A stretch of 64,000 bases of DNA from Halobacteriovoraceae bacterium. Lineage in GTDB: Bacteria; Bdellovibrionota; Bacteriovoracia; Bacteriovoracales; Bacteriovoracaceae. Numbering within the stretch: position 1 is the first letter of the stretch; every line of letters starts with the position of its first letter. Of this stretch, positions 7,976-16,589 are shown piece by piece. Under the pieces are notes generated by a model. The model searched no databases, had not been told where the DNA came from, and worked only from the letters and a program-made list of their open reading frames with translations. The stretch covers positions 62,001 to 126,000 of the forward strand of contig PAMZ01000002.1 in the NCBI GenBank assembly GCA_002707495.1. Reading direction: 5' to 3'. The position numbers were made by a program, and so were the translations under genes.

Positions 7976-9612
7976 AAAAGCTCACCTAAACCTTTAACAG
8001 AAAGTTCGAGTTTCTTCTCATCCATGTTTATCTTCCACTTTCGACCACTTTGCTCGAAGGAGTTTGCGATGTCCTTAAGATCCTCAAGCTTATTACCCTT
8101 GATCACAAAATCTATTTCATGTTTTAATTTATCAGCTGGTCTGGAAAGAGATGTATCTTCTATAGCTGAAAAATAAATTATTTCGACATCTCTGCCTTGA
8201 AGAAAACTAATCACATCTTGCACATGTCTGAGGGCATTAATTTTTAACGAGGCTTGAATACTCTTTACTTCCTGAACGATATTTTTATTTTCCTTTTCGA
8301 GTTTGGAGAGAATGTACTCAGGCCTTTTTGCTCGTGTACTTCCGATATCTAAAGAAGGGTTTTTGAGAATATTAAGAGAAGCACCTCTTGCTTTTTTAGC
8401 AGCCGAGCTGGTCACAAAATAATTCACAAAGAAAAATAAACTTGTGACTAAAGCAAAAATCATTGCCCGACTAAAGACAAAGGTAAATGGCTCTAGAGGA
8501 AGACCATACTTATTATCAAAAACATAGTCGCCTTTGAGTAAATTTATAAGTCCCGTTTTTCTCGTTGAGACAAGAGCGGTAGTCACGGCGGGACTAAATC
8601 TATTTTTGATTTTTTCATCTTGATCAATATTTGACTGGTCGAGATGTTTATAAGGATCAAAGCTCTCTACTGGAACCTTCAGTTTTTCTGAGAGATAATT
8701 TTTGATATTCTTTATATTTGCCGTTGAGCCTGTAAGATAAAACTTCTTTACAGTTGAGCCATACTTGACCCTGTGACCGATATCCCAGCGCTTAATTTCA
8801 TTGATGAGGGGCTCTAAAACCGTATCCATCATATGCGCGAATTCTTTTTGGTTCTCATTTACTTTTTCATATTGATCTTCAAGGAGGAGAAAGGAGTTTT
8901 GGTGCTTATATAAAATAGCCTCGTCCTCAGAAATTTCATAAGTTTTACTGATCGCTTCTGTAATCAAATTTCCAGCTGTAAAAGACTGATGATTTGAAAC
9001 CAAAAGTCCATCTTGGTAAATATAGCCATTGGTCACGTGGTGTCCAATATCAATAATCGCACAGCATTGCTCATATTCTGTCTCATGCATTTCAATATAT
9101 TGTGCATAAGCAGCTACATCACTAGTGAGTATAATAGGCTCGAGTCCCGACTGCTTAAGTAACGCGAAAAACTCATTAAAAGTTTCTTGGCGGACAATGG
9201 CAACCGTGGCATGGGTAAGCTCTCCCTCTGTGTGAAGTCGATCTGCCCAATGGGCTTCGCTTAGTCCGTAAGGGAGGTCCTCTTCGATTTGAAAAGGAAG
9301 GAGTTGGCGTGCTCGTTTTTTATTTTTTACGGGAAGAGATAAAAACCTTGTGGTCACTAACTCAGGAGGCATGCAAATAATAAGCTGGTTTTCGACGTCT
9401 ATTTCATCAAGAAAATCTTTGATCAATTTAAACTTAGCTGACCAAACGATATTTCTCTCAGTTTGGGCATTGATAGTCTCGTCTTCAAGGGTAAGGTTCT
9501 CTGTGGTAAGTAATTTGATCCGCTTTTTTTCAATACGATAAGTGATGATTTTTACAGAGTAATTTCCGATTTCAGCGACGATACTTAACATACCAATATT
9601 GTATGGCAGCAT
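7972..9612 (-). CDS. gspL: Type II secretion system protein GspL (actin-like cytoplasmic domain)
   Basis: GspL recruits the ATPase GspE to the inner membrane. Residues about 8-350 form an actin/PilM-like domain, with the phosphate-binding strand VAEIGNYSVKI near the start, the second one around AAIIDIGHHVTNGYI-like sequence, and YLTGSTANIKNI at the end. One membrane segment follows at about 385-405 (ALVTSLFFFVNYFV), then a coiled linker and a periplasmic ferredoxin-like domain. ATG 9591 would give an N-terminus starting straight at the first strand and is an alternative start; neither has a clear ribosome site. It is 546 residues, longer than classic GspL. Confidence 0.85.
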   Translation of the reverse strand: MLPYNIGMLSIVAEIGNYSVKIITYRIEKKRIKLLTTENLTLEDETINAQTERNIVWSAKFKLIKDFLDEIDVENQLIICMPPELVTTRFLSLPVKNKKRARQLLPFQIEEDLPYGLSEAHWADRLHTEGELTHATVAIVRQETFNEFFALLKQSGLEPIILTSDVAAYAQYIEMHETEYEQCCAIIDIGHHVTNGYIYQDGLLVSNHQSFTAGNLITEAISKTYEISEDEAILYKHQNSFLLLEDQYEKVNENQKEFAHMMDTVLEPLINEIKRWDIGHRVKYGSTVKKFYLTGSTANIKNIKNYLSEKLKVPVESFDPYKHLDQSNIDQDEKIKNRFSPAVTTALVSTRKTGLINLLKGDYVFDNKYGLPLEPFTFVFSRAMIFALVTSLFFFVNYFVTSSAAKKARGASLNILKNPSLDIGSTRAKRPEYILSKLEKENKNIVQEVKSIQASLKINALRHVQDVISFLQGRDVEIIYFSAIEDTSLSRPADKLKHEIDFVIKGNKLEDLKDIANSFEQSGRKWKINMDEKKLELSVKGLGELL

Positions 9613-9674
9613 TCATCATTTAAAAAGTGATAAAAAAGAAATAAACGTAAATTTTTAGAAAGCTCTGTAAAAAC

Positions 9675-11024
9675 TTAGCCCACAATTATTTCAACAATTC
9701 GAGGTTCTAATAGCTGAGTTTTTTGCTTTTCTGGATTGCCATTGCCACCGGGAGGTGTTGGGTTAGGTTCTGGCTCTCCAGGGTTTGGTTGAGGGGTTTG
9801 GGGAGATTGGGGAGTTTCTCCGTCTGCTCCTAAATTTCCGTTTGCCGGCTTTTGTGGTCTTGGTTGAGGTTGCACTGGCATAGTGACATAGGCCACTAAA
9901 TTATAGGTCGCATCTCTCACCTTCGCATTTATAACAATTTTAAAAAGGGTAGGAGTCGGACCGAACTTCAGTCCTTGTTTTTCGTAGTTCTCAAACCTTT
10001 CATCGAAATCACTCTCATTTAAAATATTTCCAATATTCACAATATAATTTTTAAAATCGTCTCTAGTATTAAAATATTGAGGGTTTTGAGGGTCATTTTT
10101 CCATTTAAAAAACTCTTCAATATCTTCCGGCAGGATATTAGGGATTAAAAGGCGCAAGAGATTATCCGTAATTTCGTTGAGATCAATCATGAGAGCGCCA
10201 TGCACGGTGAATTCATTTTCAATGAGCTGAATAATATCATCAGGCCAGCTTGGTAGCGTATAGATCTCTGAATAAGAAGTTATAGGGGCCCGCTTAGGAG
10301 TTAAGTTTTGTTCATCAAAACTTCTATCAGCGCCTCCATTATCTTCTATGGCGTTAGGATCACTGATATAAAATTTAAGTTCATTAACGAGAGGTTGAAT
10401 ATCCATTCCAAAATACTTTGAGTCAAAGGTTTCATCGTTTTGACTTTTAAGCTCAATACTCTGTTGAAGAGCATTAAAAAGTTGAGATTCTGGAGAAAAG
10501 GCTAATTCTTCCTCAGTAGGCTCAGGAGGCTCTTCTTCCGGATTCGCTCTAGCGGCTCTTTTTCTAGCCTCTGTTAGAAGTGAAATTCGAAGCATATTAA
10601 GATTAATTTTGTTTGATATATTATTAATGGTGAGCTGAAACCCTCCTTCTAAGAAACTCTCTTCGGAAAATTTTTGAAGGGCCTGTTTTTGAATTGCATT
10701 CATATCCTTAGAAACAGGAATAGGGTAAATAAAAGGGAAATTCCAAATAAGATCTAAATTTTGTTGGCTAACAACATTATTCGCTCCTGTTTTATTTTGA
10801 ACGAAATTATAAGCTTCTTTGTAGAGTCTTAATCTTGCCATAGCAAATTTTAGTGCTGACTCAGCCACAAGCCTCGCTTTGGCGCGACTTTCGATATTGT
10901 CCGCTCTAAAGCGATTGATAAAAGTCTCTTCAGTAAACTTATATACCAGTGGTACAGCGATCGCAATTGCCGCCATGACAATAAAAATAGCTACACCTCT
11001 TTGGTTGGAGAGAAGCTTATTCAT
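9675..11024 (-). CDS. gspK: Type II secretion minor pseudopilin GspK
   Basis: GspK caps the pseudopilus tip together with GspI and GspJ. The prepilin leader ends QRG|VAIFIVM; as usual for GspK the Glu at +5 is missing. A large periplasmic domain follows, far bigger than in the other pseudopilins, as expected. Residues about 390-435 form an unusual Pro/Gly/Asn/Gln-rich tail (PQPRPQKPANGN, TPQPNPGEPEPNP) before a normal-looking end (LEPRIVEIIVG). The gene overlaps gspJ by 4 bp. Confidence 0.88.
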   Translation of the reverse strand: MNKLLSNQRGVAIFIVMAAIAIAVPLVYKFTEETFINRFRADNIESRAKARLVAESALKFAMARLRLYKEAYNFVQNKTGANNVVSQQNLDLIWNFPFIYPIPVSKDMNAIQKQALQKFSEESFLEGGFQLTINNISNKINLNMLRISLLTEARKRAARANPEEEPPEPTEEELAFSPESQLFNALQQSIELKSQNDETFDSKYFGMDIQPLVNELKFYISDPNAIEDNGGADRSFDEQNLTPKRAPITSYSEIYTLPSWPDDIIQLIENEFTVHGALMIDLNEITDNLLRLLIPNILPEDIEEFFKWKNDPQNPQYFNTRDDFKNYIVNIGNILNESDFDERFENYEKQGLKFGPTPTLFKIVINAKVRDATYNLVAYVTMPVQPQPRPQKPANGNLGADGETPQSPQTPQPNPGEPEPNPTPPGGNGNPEKQKTQLLEPRIVEIIVG

Positions 11025-12040
11025 GTGTCTACCTCTGATCCATTCTCATCATCACCATCAGGCACTTGAGTCCCATTGCCTAAATTATTTCCGCTCGCAT
11101 TTCCACCTTGATTATTTCCATTGCGATTATTTGGATTGGCCCTTAAAAATCGGTAAAGATCCTCAGGTTCAAATTCTGGGAATAGGGGACGATAAATACG
11201 TTCAGTATAGCGTTCGAGCCCCATTATATCGATGAAATTGACACTGACTTTAATGCCATAAATTCTATGGATACCATTTTTGATAGTATCTAAGTTTTCT
11301 ACAAATTTTTGACTCTGCGGGTTCCAAAATTCGAATTTAAAACTTTCCACTCTGCGAAGGAGTACTTGGGTCTTAATATTATTCCAAGGAATGTCTGTGG
11401 GAGCAAAAACATCGGTGTTATAAATTTGTCTCACGAGAGCTGAACCTGCATTTGTTGAAGCTTGCGAGGGATCCTCAATATTTGTTTCTCCCACGGCAAG
11501 CTCTTCTGAGGTAAAGTCGTCTGCGACCAGGGAGTAGCGTACCCAAGCAAATCGCGACTGCTTGGAGTTGGCCACTTTCCTTCGATTGGAAGTGGTGAGA
11601 AAAATGAACTCATCTTTTTCGGGGTTTTCAAAAATAGGAACGGGAAGCCCATTATAGGAAATCTGAGAAAATCGTTGGTTTCTTTGATAAATATCGATTA
11701 ATTGGTTGTAGATTTCACCCTCACCAGGGGTCATTTGGGAGGGATTCATCAAAATATCAAAGGCAAGAGGGGTGTAGATCTGAGAGAAATCCCACTCCAA
11801 TCTAGAAAGAGCCGTTTCTATTTGAAGAAAATCTTTGTCCTCTTCGATTGTAGAATCCGATGAGGTTATGACGAACTCAGAGAAATTTATGATCCCTAAT
11901 GAAAGCACAGACAAAAGGGCGATAGCAATCAAAACCTCTATCAAGGTAAAGCCTCTTTCGGCTTTTATCAATGAATGTTCAAAGTCCAAAGTTGCGATCA
12001 ATTTGTGCGTTTCCTTTCTCGACCCATGAGGTAAGTTCAT
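11021..12040 (-). CDS. gspJ: Type II secretion minor pseudopilin GspJ
   Basis: The type III prepilin leader is clear: ERG|FTLIEVLIAIALL, with Phe +1 and Glu +5. The body has the mixed alpha/beta GspJ pattern, and the tail is rich in Asn/Gly (NPNNRNGNNQGGN). With ATG 12040 the leader would be about 30 residues and the gene would overlap gspI by 62 bp. TTG 12001 has AAGGA about 10 nt upstream, shortens the overlap to 23 bp and gives a more usual leader; I consider it equally likely. Confidence 0.87.
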   Translation of the reverse strand: MNLPHGSRKETHKLIATLDFEHSLIKAERGFTLIEVLIAIALLSVLSLGIINFSEFVITSSDSTIEEDKDFLQIETALSRLEWDFSQIYTPLAFDILMNPSQMTPGEGEIYNQLIDIYQRNQRFSQISYNGLPVPIFENPEKDEFIFLTTSNRRKVANSKQSRFAWVRYSLVADDFTSEELAVGETNIEDPSQASTNAGSALVRQIYNTDVFAPTDIPWNNIKTQVLLRRVESFKFEFWNPQSQKFVENLDTIKNGIHRIYGIKVSVNFIDIMGLERYTERIYRPLFPEFEPEDLYRFLRANPNNRNGNNQGGNASGNNLGNGTQVPDGDDENGSEVDT

Positions 12041-12518
12041 AAAAGTCGTTATCTGGAGAAGTGACTTCCACTCTTACTTGCCAGATGATTTCTTCTAAAT
12101 TTCGCTTTAAGATGGCAAAGACTCTTTTTCTCACTTGAGTTTCCTGAGTTTCTATCCTGTTTTGTTCATCTTCAGTTTGTCCCATAATAGCGGCTAGATC
12201 GGGAAGTTCCATTTTTCTAATTTCAACTTTATAACGATATTCTTTATAACCTTCGATTTCAAAATTACCTGTGTCTTCAGAATTATTTGTCGCCGTTGTG
12301 AACTCTCTATTACTAATGAGGACTTCGTTCATTTTAAACTCAGCCAGGTTATGCAAAGTAATATCAATTCTTCCAAGTCTAGAGCTATTAAGATTTGTTG
12401 TTACAGTAACACTTAAAACGGCAGAGACCACTGCAAATAAAGTTAAAGCAATGAGGACTTCAACCAAAGAGAATCCAGCACTGGCTAATTTATTTTGCTT
12501 TCCTACTCTTTGAGCCAT
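11979..12518 (-). CDS. gspI: Type II secretion minor pseudopilin GspI
   Basis: A 179-residue pseudopilin with leader SAG|FSLVEVLIALTLF, Phe +1 and Glu +5. It has the short GspI-type helix followed by a periplasmic domain ending with a strand rich in charged residues. GspI nucleates the tip complex with GspJ and GspK. It overlaps both neighbours (gspH by 16 bp, gspJ by up to 62 bp), which implies translational coupling. Confidence 0.87.
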   Translation of the reverse strand: MAQRVGKQNKLASAGFSLVEVLIALTLFAVVSAVLSVTVTTNLNSSRLGRIDITLHNLAEFKMNEVLISNREFTTATNNSEDTGNFEIEGYKEYRYKVEIRKMELPDLAAIMGQTEDEQNRIETQETQVRKRVFAILKRNLEEIIWQVRVEVTSPDNDFYELTSWVEKGNAQIDRNFGL

Positions 12519-13225
12519 TGCTGAAAAATCTCCTTAGATTTTGTCTCGAGGGTATCTTCTATAAAATCTGCCTCTGATTGGTTAAATACATAATAATCAT
12601 CATAGAGCTTTTCTTCAAATGGAGGGACCTTAAGGGAGACTAGCTCATCTTGAGTATAGAGAAATAATATAGCACTGTCTTTTTCACCAGAAGGATAAAA
12701 ATAAATACTGACGTTACCGGTGATGATAATATCATCTAGATATGAGGTGCCCACTCCGTAAAAGCCTACGTTGTCTCTAAATTTTCTAGGGCCATCCTCA
12801 AAATAAGTGGTATTAGAAAACTTGCTATCAAGTTTATTCTGCTTTTCAGCCTCTCGTTCTCTATCTTCAATGGAGAGTTTTTCCGTATCGACCATCTCGG
12901 GAAGGACCATTTGTGAGCTCTGTCCATACTCGATGACATACTCTACTGGTTCAGCGTCGAGATTGACTCGCATCCGAACAATTGAGTTTCGCATGATCGC
13001 CTCATTGGTGGCGTACCTGAGAGCGCGATCAATTTCAAAAATACTTTCTTCAAGGTCTTCACGATCATTAAAGACAGTGCCGTTCACTGCAACAGCTGTA
13101 ATGACCGCAACGAGGGTGATAGCGATGAGGACTTCAATCAGTGAAAGTCCTCGCTCGTCTAAAATAGGATTATTCGTCTTTGCTGGAAAGGTCCGCGTCG
13201 AATTCATCTCCGCCTTCGAAGCCAT
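12503..13225 (-). CDS. gspH: Type II secretion minor pseudopilin GspH
   Basis: A 240-residue pseudopilin with leader DERG|LSLIEVLIAITLV; residue +1 is Leu rather than the usual Phe. The start at 13225 is preceded by TAGGAG and lies inside the gspG 3' end, a 56-bp overlap; ATG 13207 is possible. GspH joins the pseudopilus fibre to the tip. The identification as H rests on its position between gspG and gspI as well as on the leader. Confidence 0.82.
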   Translation of the reverse strand: MASKAEMNSTRTFPAKTNNPILDERGLSLIEVLIAITLVAVITAVAVNGTVFNDREDLEESIFEIDRALRYATNEAIMRNSIVRMRVNLDAEPVEYVIEYGQSSQMVLPEMVDTEKLSIEDREREAEKQNKLDSKFSNTTYFEDGPRKFRDNVGFYGVGTSYLDDIIITGNVSIYFYPSGEKDSAILFLYTQDELVSLKVPPFEEKLYDDYYVFNQSEADFIEDTLETKSKEIFQQWLKE

Positions 13226-13619
13226 CAGCTCCTAAAGAAATAATTTCGTAGTCACGTCCATCAAATTTATAGACGTAAGGATTATCCCAAGGATCAAGAG
13301 GAACTTTCTCTATGATAGAACGATATCTTTTACATTCGCGTCCCGATGTAGGTGCTTCAACTAAAGCTTCCAGACCTTGATCTTCAGAGGGAAAAAAACC
13401 ACAGCGTCTTTTAAAGTCAATCAATTGAGTTTTAAAAGCCTGCATTTGTAATTTTGCGGCTCCTTGTTTTCCTTCTTCTAAGCTTTCAACAACGTTTGTC
13501 ACAACAATCCCACCAACGATACCGAGTAGTGTGATCGCAATAAGAATTTCAACCAAACTCATACCAGCTTGGGTTTTAAGAATTTGAGTATAAGATTTTT
13601 GATTTGATTTCGACATCAT
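13170..13619 (-). CDS. gspG: Type II secretion major pseudopilin GspG
   Basis: This is the main fibre subunit. The leader is QAG|MSLVEILIAITLL: Met takes the +1 place. The body shows the hallmark GspG segments GFFPSEDQGLEALV, VPLDPWDNPYVY and a C-terminal calcium site, LGADGFEGGDEFDADL. Length (149 residues) is normal. Two cysteines (RCGFF and RECKRY) could form a disulfide. It follows gspF by 13 bp. Confidence 0.95.
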   Translation of the reverse strand: MMSKSNQKSYTQILKTQAGMSLVEILIAITLLGIVGGIVVTNVVESLEEGKQGAAKLQMQAFKTQLIDFKRRCGFFPSEDQGLEALVEAPTSGRECKRYRSIIEKVPLDPWDNPYVYKFDGRDYEIISLGADGFEGGDEFDADLSSKDE

Positions 13620-13632
13620 AGTGAATTCCTTT

Positions 13633-14841
13633 TTAATTCAATTGATTTAACTTCATCATTGGCAGAACAACTGCCATCACTATTACCAGAACCATGAGTC
13701 CTAAAAACACAATCATTATAGGTTCTATAATACTTGTTAGTCCATTCAATTTTGAATTGACCTGATTCTCGTAATTATTTGATGCAGTGTTTAGCATCTC
13801 TTCGAGCTCACCTGTTTTCTCTCCTAAGGCTATCATATGTGTAACCATTATGGGGAAGTGCCCAGAAGTTTTCAAGGCCGGGGCCATAGATGCACCTTCT
13901 TTAACGGCAACAGTGGCAAGTTCAATAGACTCTTTAATGTGGACGTTAGGAATCAAGTTTTTCACGATGCGTAGTGAGACTAAAATTGGAACTCCTGAAT
14001 TAAGCAAAGTACCCAGAGCGGAACAGAACCTTGAGACATTTATCATTTGAACGAGATTGCCAAAGATGGGAAGTTTTAAAACAACACTGTGCCAAGTCCT
14101 TTCTCCTTTGGGAGAAGATTTCCATCGATTGAAAAGGTAGAAAAAACAAAAAACCATGATGGGGATACTCCACCAATAGTTCAGCATAAAGTCAGATATC
14201 GAAATACAAATTTTTGTAATCGCTGGAAGTTCCATCTTGGACCTTTCAAAGACTTTGGTTAACTTGGGTATAACAAAGACGAAAATAAAACTTACAAGCG
14301 TAAATCCCACGACGATCATGATAATAGGGTAGATCATCGCACCTGAGACTTTATTTTTAAGCTCTAGTTGAGCTTCAGTAAATTCTGCGAGTCTCATTAA
14401 TACAATATCAAGTGTTCCTGACTCTTCTCCTGCATCCACCATATTAACGTAGACATTATTAAAAACTTTGGGATGCTTTTTTAAGGCGTTTGCAAGGGAC
14501 GCCCCTTCGTTTACGTCGCGCTTGATCTCAGAGAGTACAACCCTTAAATAATCACTTTCAACTTGTTCTTCTAGAGAGGCAAGGGCTTCTACGACTTGGA
14601 ATCTTGCTTGAACCAGAGTGGCCAATTGTCTGGTCATGATAGAGAGGTCTTGGATTTTTACTTTGTTGCCACCAAAGCTGACGCCAGATTTTTTCTCTTT
14701 AGTCTTCTTCTCTTTTATGGAAAGAAGCATGACTCCATTGGTTTTTATTTTACTCTTGGCGGAAATAATACTGTCAGCATTTATTTCAGCTTTAACTTCC
14801 TTCCCGGCTTTTGTAAGTCCTTTGTATTGATAAAGTGGCAT
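13633..14841 (-). CDS. gspF: Type II secretion inner-membrane platform protein GspF
   Basis: A 402-residue polytopic protein with two repeated T2SSF domains (the first around QLATLVQARFQVVEAL, the second around FCSALGTLLNSGVPIL). There are three membrane segments at about 170-190, 220-240 and 373-395. GspF couples the rotation or movement of GspE to pseudopilin assembly. MPLYQYKGLTKAGKEV is a typical start. Its ATG shares one base with the gspE stop. Confidence 0.95.
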   Translation of the reverse strand: MPLYQYKGLTKAGKEVKAEINADSIISAKSKIKTNGVMLLSIKEKKTKEKKSGVSFGGNKVKIQDLSIMTRQLATLVQARFQVVEALASLEEQVESDYLRVVLSEIKRDVNEGASLANALKKHPKVFNNVYVNMVDAGEESGTLDIVLMRLAEFTEAQLELKNKVSGAMIYPIIMIVVGFTLVSFIFVFVIPKLTKVFERSKMELPAITKICISISDFMLNYWWSIPIMVFCFFYLFNRWKSSPKGERTWHSVVLKLPIFGNLVQMINVSRFCSALGTLLNSGVPILVSLRIVKNLIPNVHIKESIELATVAVKEGASMAPALKTSGHFPIMVTHMIALGEKTGELEEMLNTASNNYENQVNSKLNGLTSIIEPIMIVFLGLMVLVIVMAVVLPMMKLNQLN

Positions 14842-16589
14842 TACTCTTCAAAGTCCTCTTCTTCCATATTGGAGATAATCGCTCGCATGACTTCTTCGAC
14901 TGAGGTAATTCCTCTAAAGACTTTGTCTAAGGCGTCTTCACCTAAGCTAACCATTCCCTCTGCCATAGCGGCTTTTTTTATACGAGATGAATCCGCTTTT
15001 TGAAGAATCAGTTGCCTAATTCGATCTGAGATAACTAGTAACTCAGCCACGACAGTCATTCCACCGTAGCCGGCATAATTACATTTTTCACAACCTTTTT
15101 CATTAGGTTGAAAAACCGTGGCTCCGTTGGGAATCTCTTCGATATCTAACATTTGCATTTCATACTCACTAAGATCATGAGGTACTTTACAATGACTACA
15201 TAGAGTCCTAACAAGTCTTTGTGCTAAGACACCTACTAGCGAGGATGAAATTAAAAATGGCTGTACTCCCATATCTATGAGTCGAGTAGGGCATGATGAG
15301 GCGTCATTGGTGTGAATGGTAGAAAGAACAAAGTGACCGGTAAGAGAGGCTTGGATCGCCATCTCTGCAGTTTCTTGATCCCGAGTTTCCCCCACCATAA
15401 CCACATCAGGGTTTTGTCTTAGAATCGCTCGAAGCGCTTTGGCAAAGGAGAGTTCTATTTTAGAATTTACCTGGATTTGAGAGATACCCGCTATTTCATA
15501 TTCCACCGGATCTTCAACGGTAATGATCATTCGATCGGGTGTATTCATTCGATCAAGAACTGCAAAAAGAGTCGTGGTTTTCCCGTGACCTGTAGGACCC
15601 GAAACATAGAGTACTCCATATTTCTTAGTGGCCATATCTTTAAGGTTCTCTAGGGTTTTTCCATAAAAGCCAAGTTTTTCAAGTTCTAGTACCGTATTGG
15701 TTTTTTCAAGAACCCTCATAACGATTCTTTCTCCGTTTTGAACGGGAACGGTACTTAAACGGATATCAATATCTTTACCGGCGATTTTAATCTTAATCCT
15801 TCCATCTTGAGGAAGTCTTTTCTCAGCGATATCAAGTTTTGCCATAACTTTAATACGAGAAGAAACGGCAGCATGAGTTTTTTTAGGTTGGCGAAGAATT
15901 TCCTTCATAACTCTATTCACGCGGAAACGATAAACCACATCTTTTTCATAGGGTTCGATATGAATATCTGAGGCTCGCTCTTTTACAGCGCGAAATATGA
16001 TAGAGTTCACAAAGCGTATGACTGGCGCTTCATCAGCAGAGGCATCAAGAATATCAATAGGTCCGTCGAGATCTAGATTTTCTTCGAATTCGTCTTCAAT
16101 CGAGTCAACTAAATTGCTATTGGCTCGCTCGTACACGCGATTAATAGCATCTTGAATTTTAAGTGGGGTAGAGACAACAATATCTACCTTCTTTTTAAAT
16201 ATTCCACTTAGATCATTTACGGCATTGAAATCAAAAGGATCACTCATTGCAATGGTCACGGAATACTGTGAAACGAAAATAGGGATCACTTCATGGTGTT
16301 TGGCATAGTTTATAGAGATATCTTGTACAAAAACAGGATCAATTTCTTCAACATTGATTTCGGGAAGATAGGGGATATCAATTTGATGACAAAGCACTTT
16401 GATAATATCGTGAGGATGAATATAATTTTTTTCTAAAAGAATTGTACCTAAAAGATCACTAGACTCTTTTTGAATCTGTAGAGCTTCGTTAAGTTGATCC
16501 TCTGTGAGAGCTGTATGCTCTAAAAGAAGCTCGCCGATACGAGCTTTATTGGTTTCAACCTTAGATAAATGCTCGTTATTGAGCTCCAT
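14841..16589 (-). CDS. gspE: Type II secretion ATPase GspE
   Basis: The hexameric ATPase drives pseudopilus growth. Residues 1-150 form the N1E-like domain that binds GspL. The RecA-type core has Walker A GPTGHGKT (331-338), the Asp box ITVEDPVEYE (356-365), Walker B NPDVVMVGETRD (393-404) and the His box TGHFVLSTIHTND. The zinc-binding C-domain has all four cysteines (464, 467, 500, 503). His in the Walker A loop replaces the common Ser and is tolerated in the family. It overlaps gspD by 14 bp. Confidence 0.96.
   Translation of the reverse strand: MELNNEHLSKVETNKARIGELLLEHTALTEDQLNEALQIQKESSDLLGTILLEKNYIHPHDIIKVLCHQIDIPYLPEINVEEIDPVFVQDISINYAKHHEVIPIFVSQYSVTIAMSDPFDFNAVNDLSGIFKKKVDIVVSTPLKIQDAINRVYERANSNLVDSIEDEFEENLDLDGPIDILDASADEAPVIRFVNSIIFRAVKERASDIHIEPYEKDVVYRFRVNRVMKEILRQPKKTHAAVSSRIKVMAKLDIAEKRLPQDGRIKIKIAGKDIDIRLSTVPVQNGERIVMRVLEKTNTVLELEKLGFYGKTLENLKDMATKKYGVLYVSGPTGHGKTTTLFAVLDRMNTPDRMIITVEDPVEYEIAGISQIQVNSKIELSFAKALRAILRQNPDVVMVGETRDQETAEMAIQASLTGHFVLSTIHTNDASSCPTRLIDMGVQPFLISSSLVGVLAQRLVRTLCSHCKVPHDLSEYEMQMLDIEEIPNGATVFQPNEKGCEKCNYAGYGGMTVVAELLVISDRIRQLILQKADSSRIKKAAMAEGMVSLGEDALDKVFRGITSVEEVMRAIISNMEEEDFEE

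Noticed and set aside
11160-11185. A tRNA T-arm-like GGTTCAAATTC
   Set aside because: It lies inside gspJ and no cloverleaf can be built around it.
12807-13235. Plus-strand open frame inside gspH/gspG
   Set aside because: Shadow of the pseudopilin genes with Ser/Arg-rich composition.
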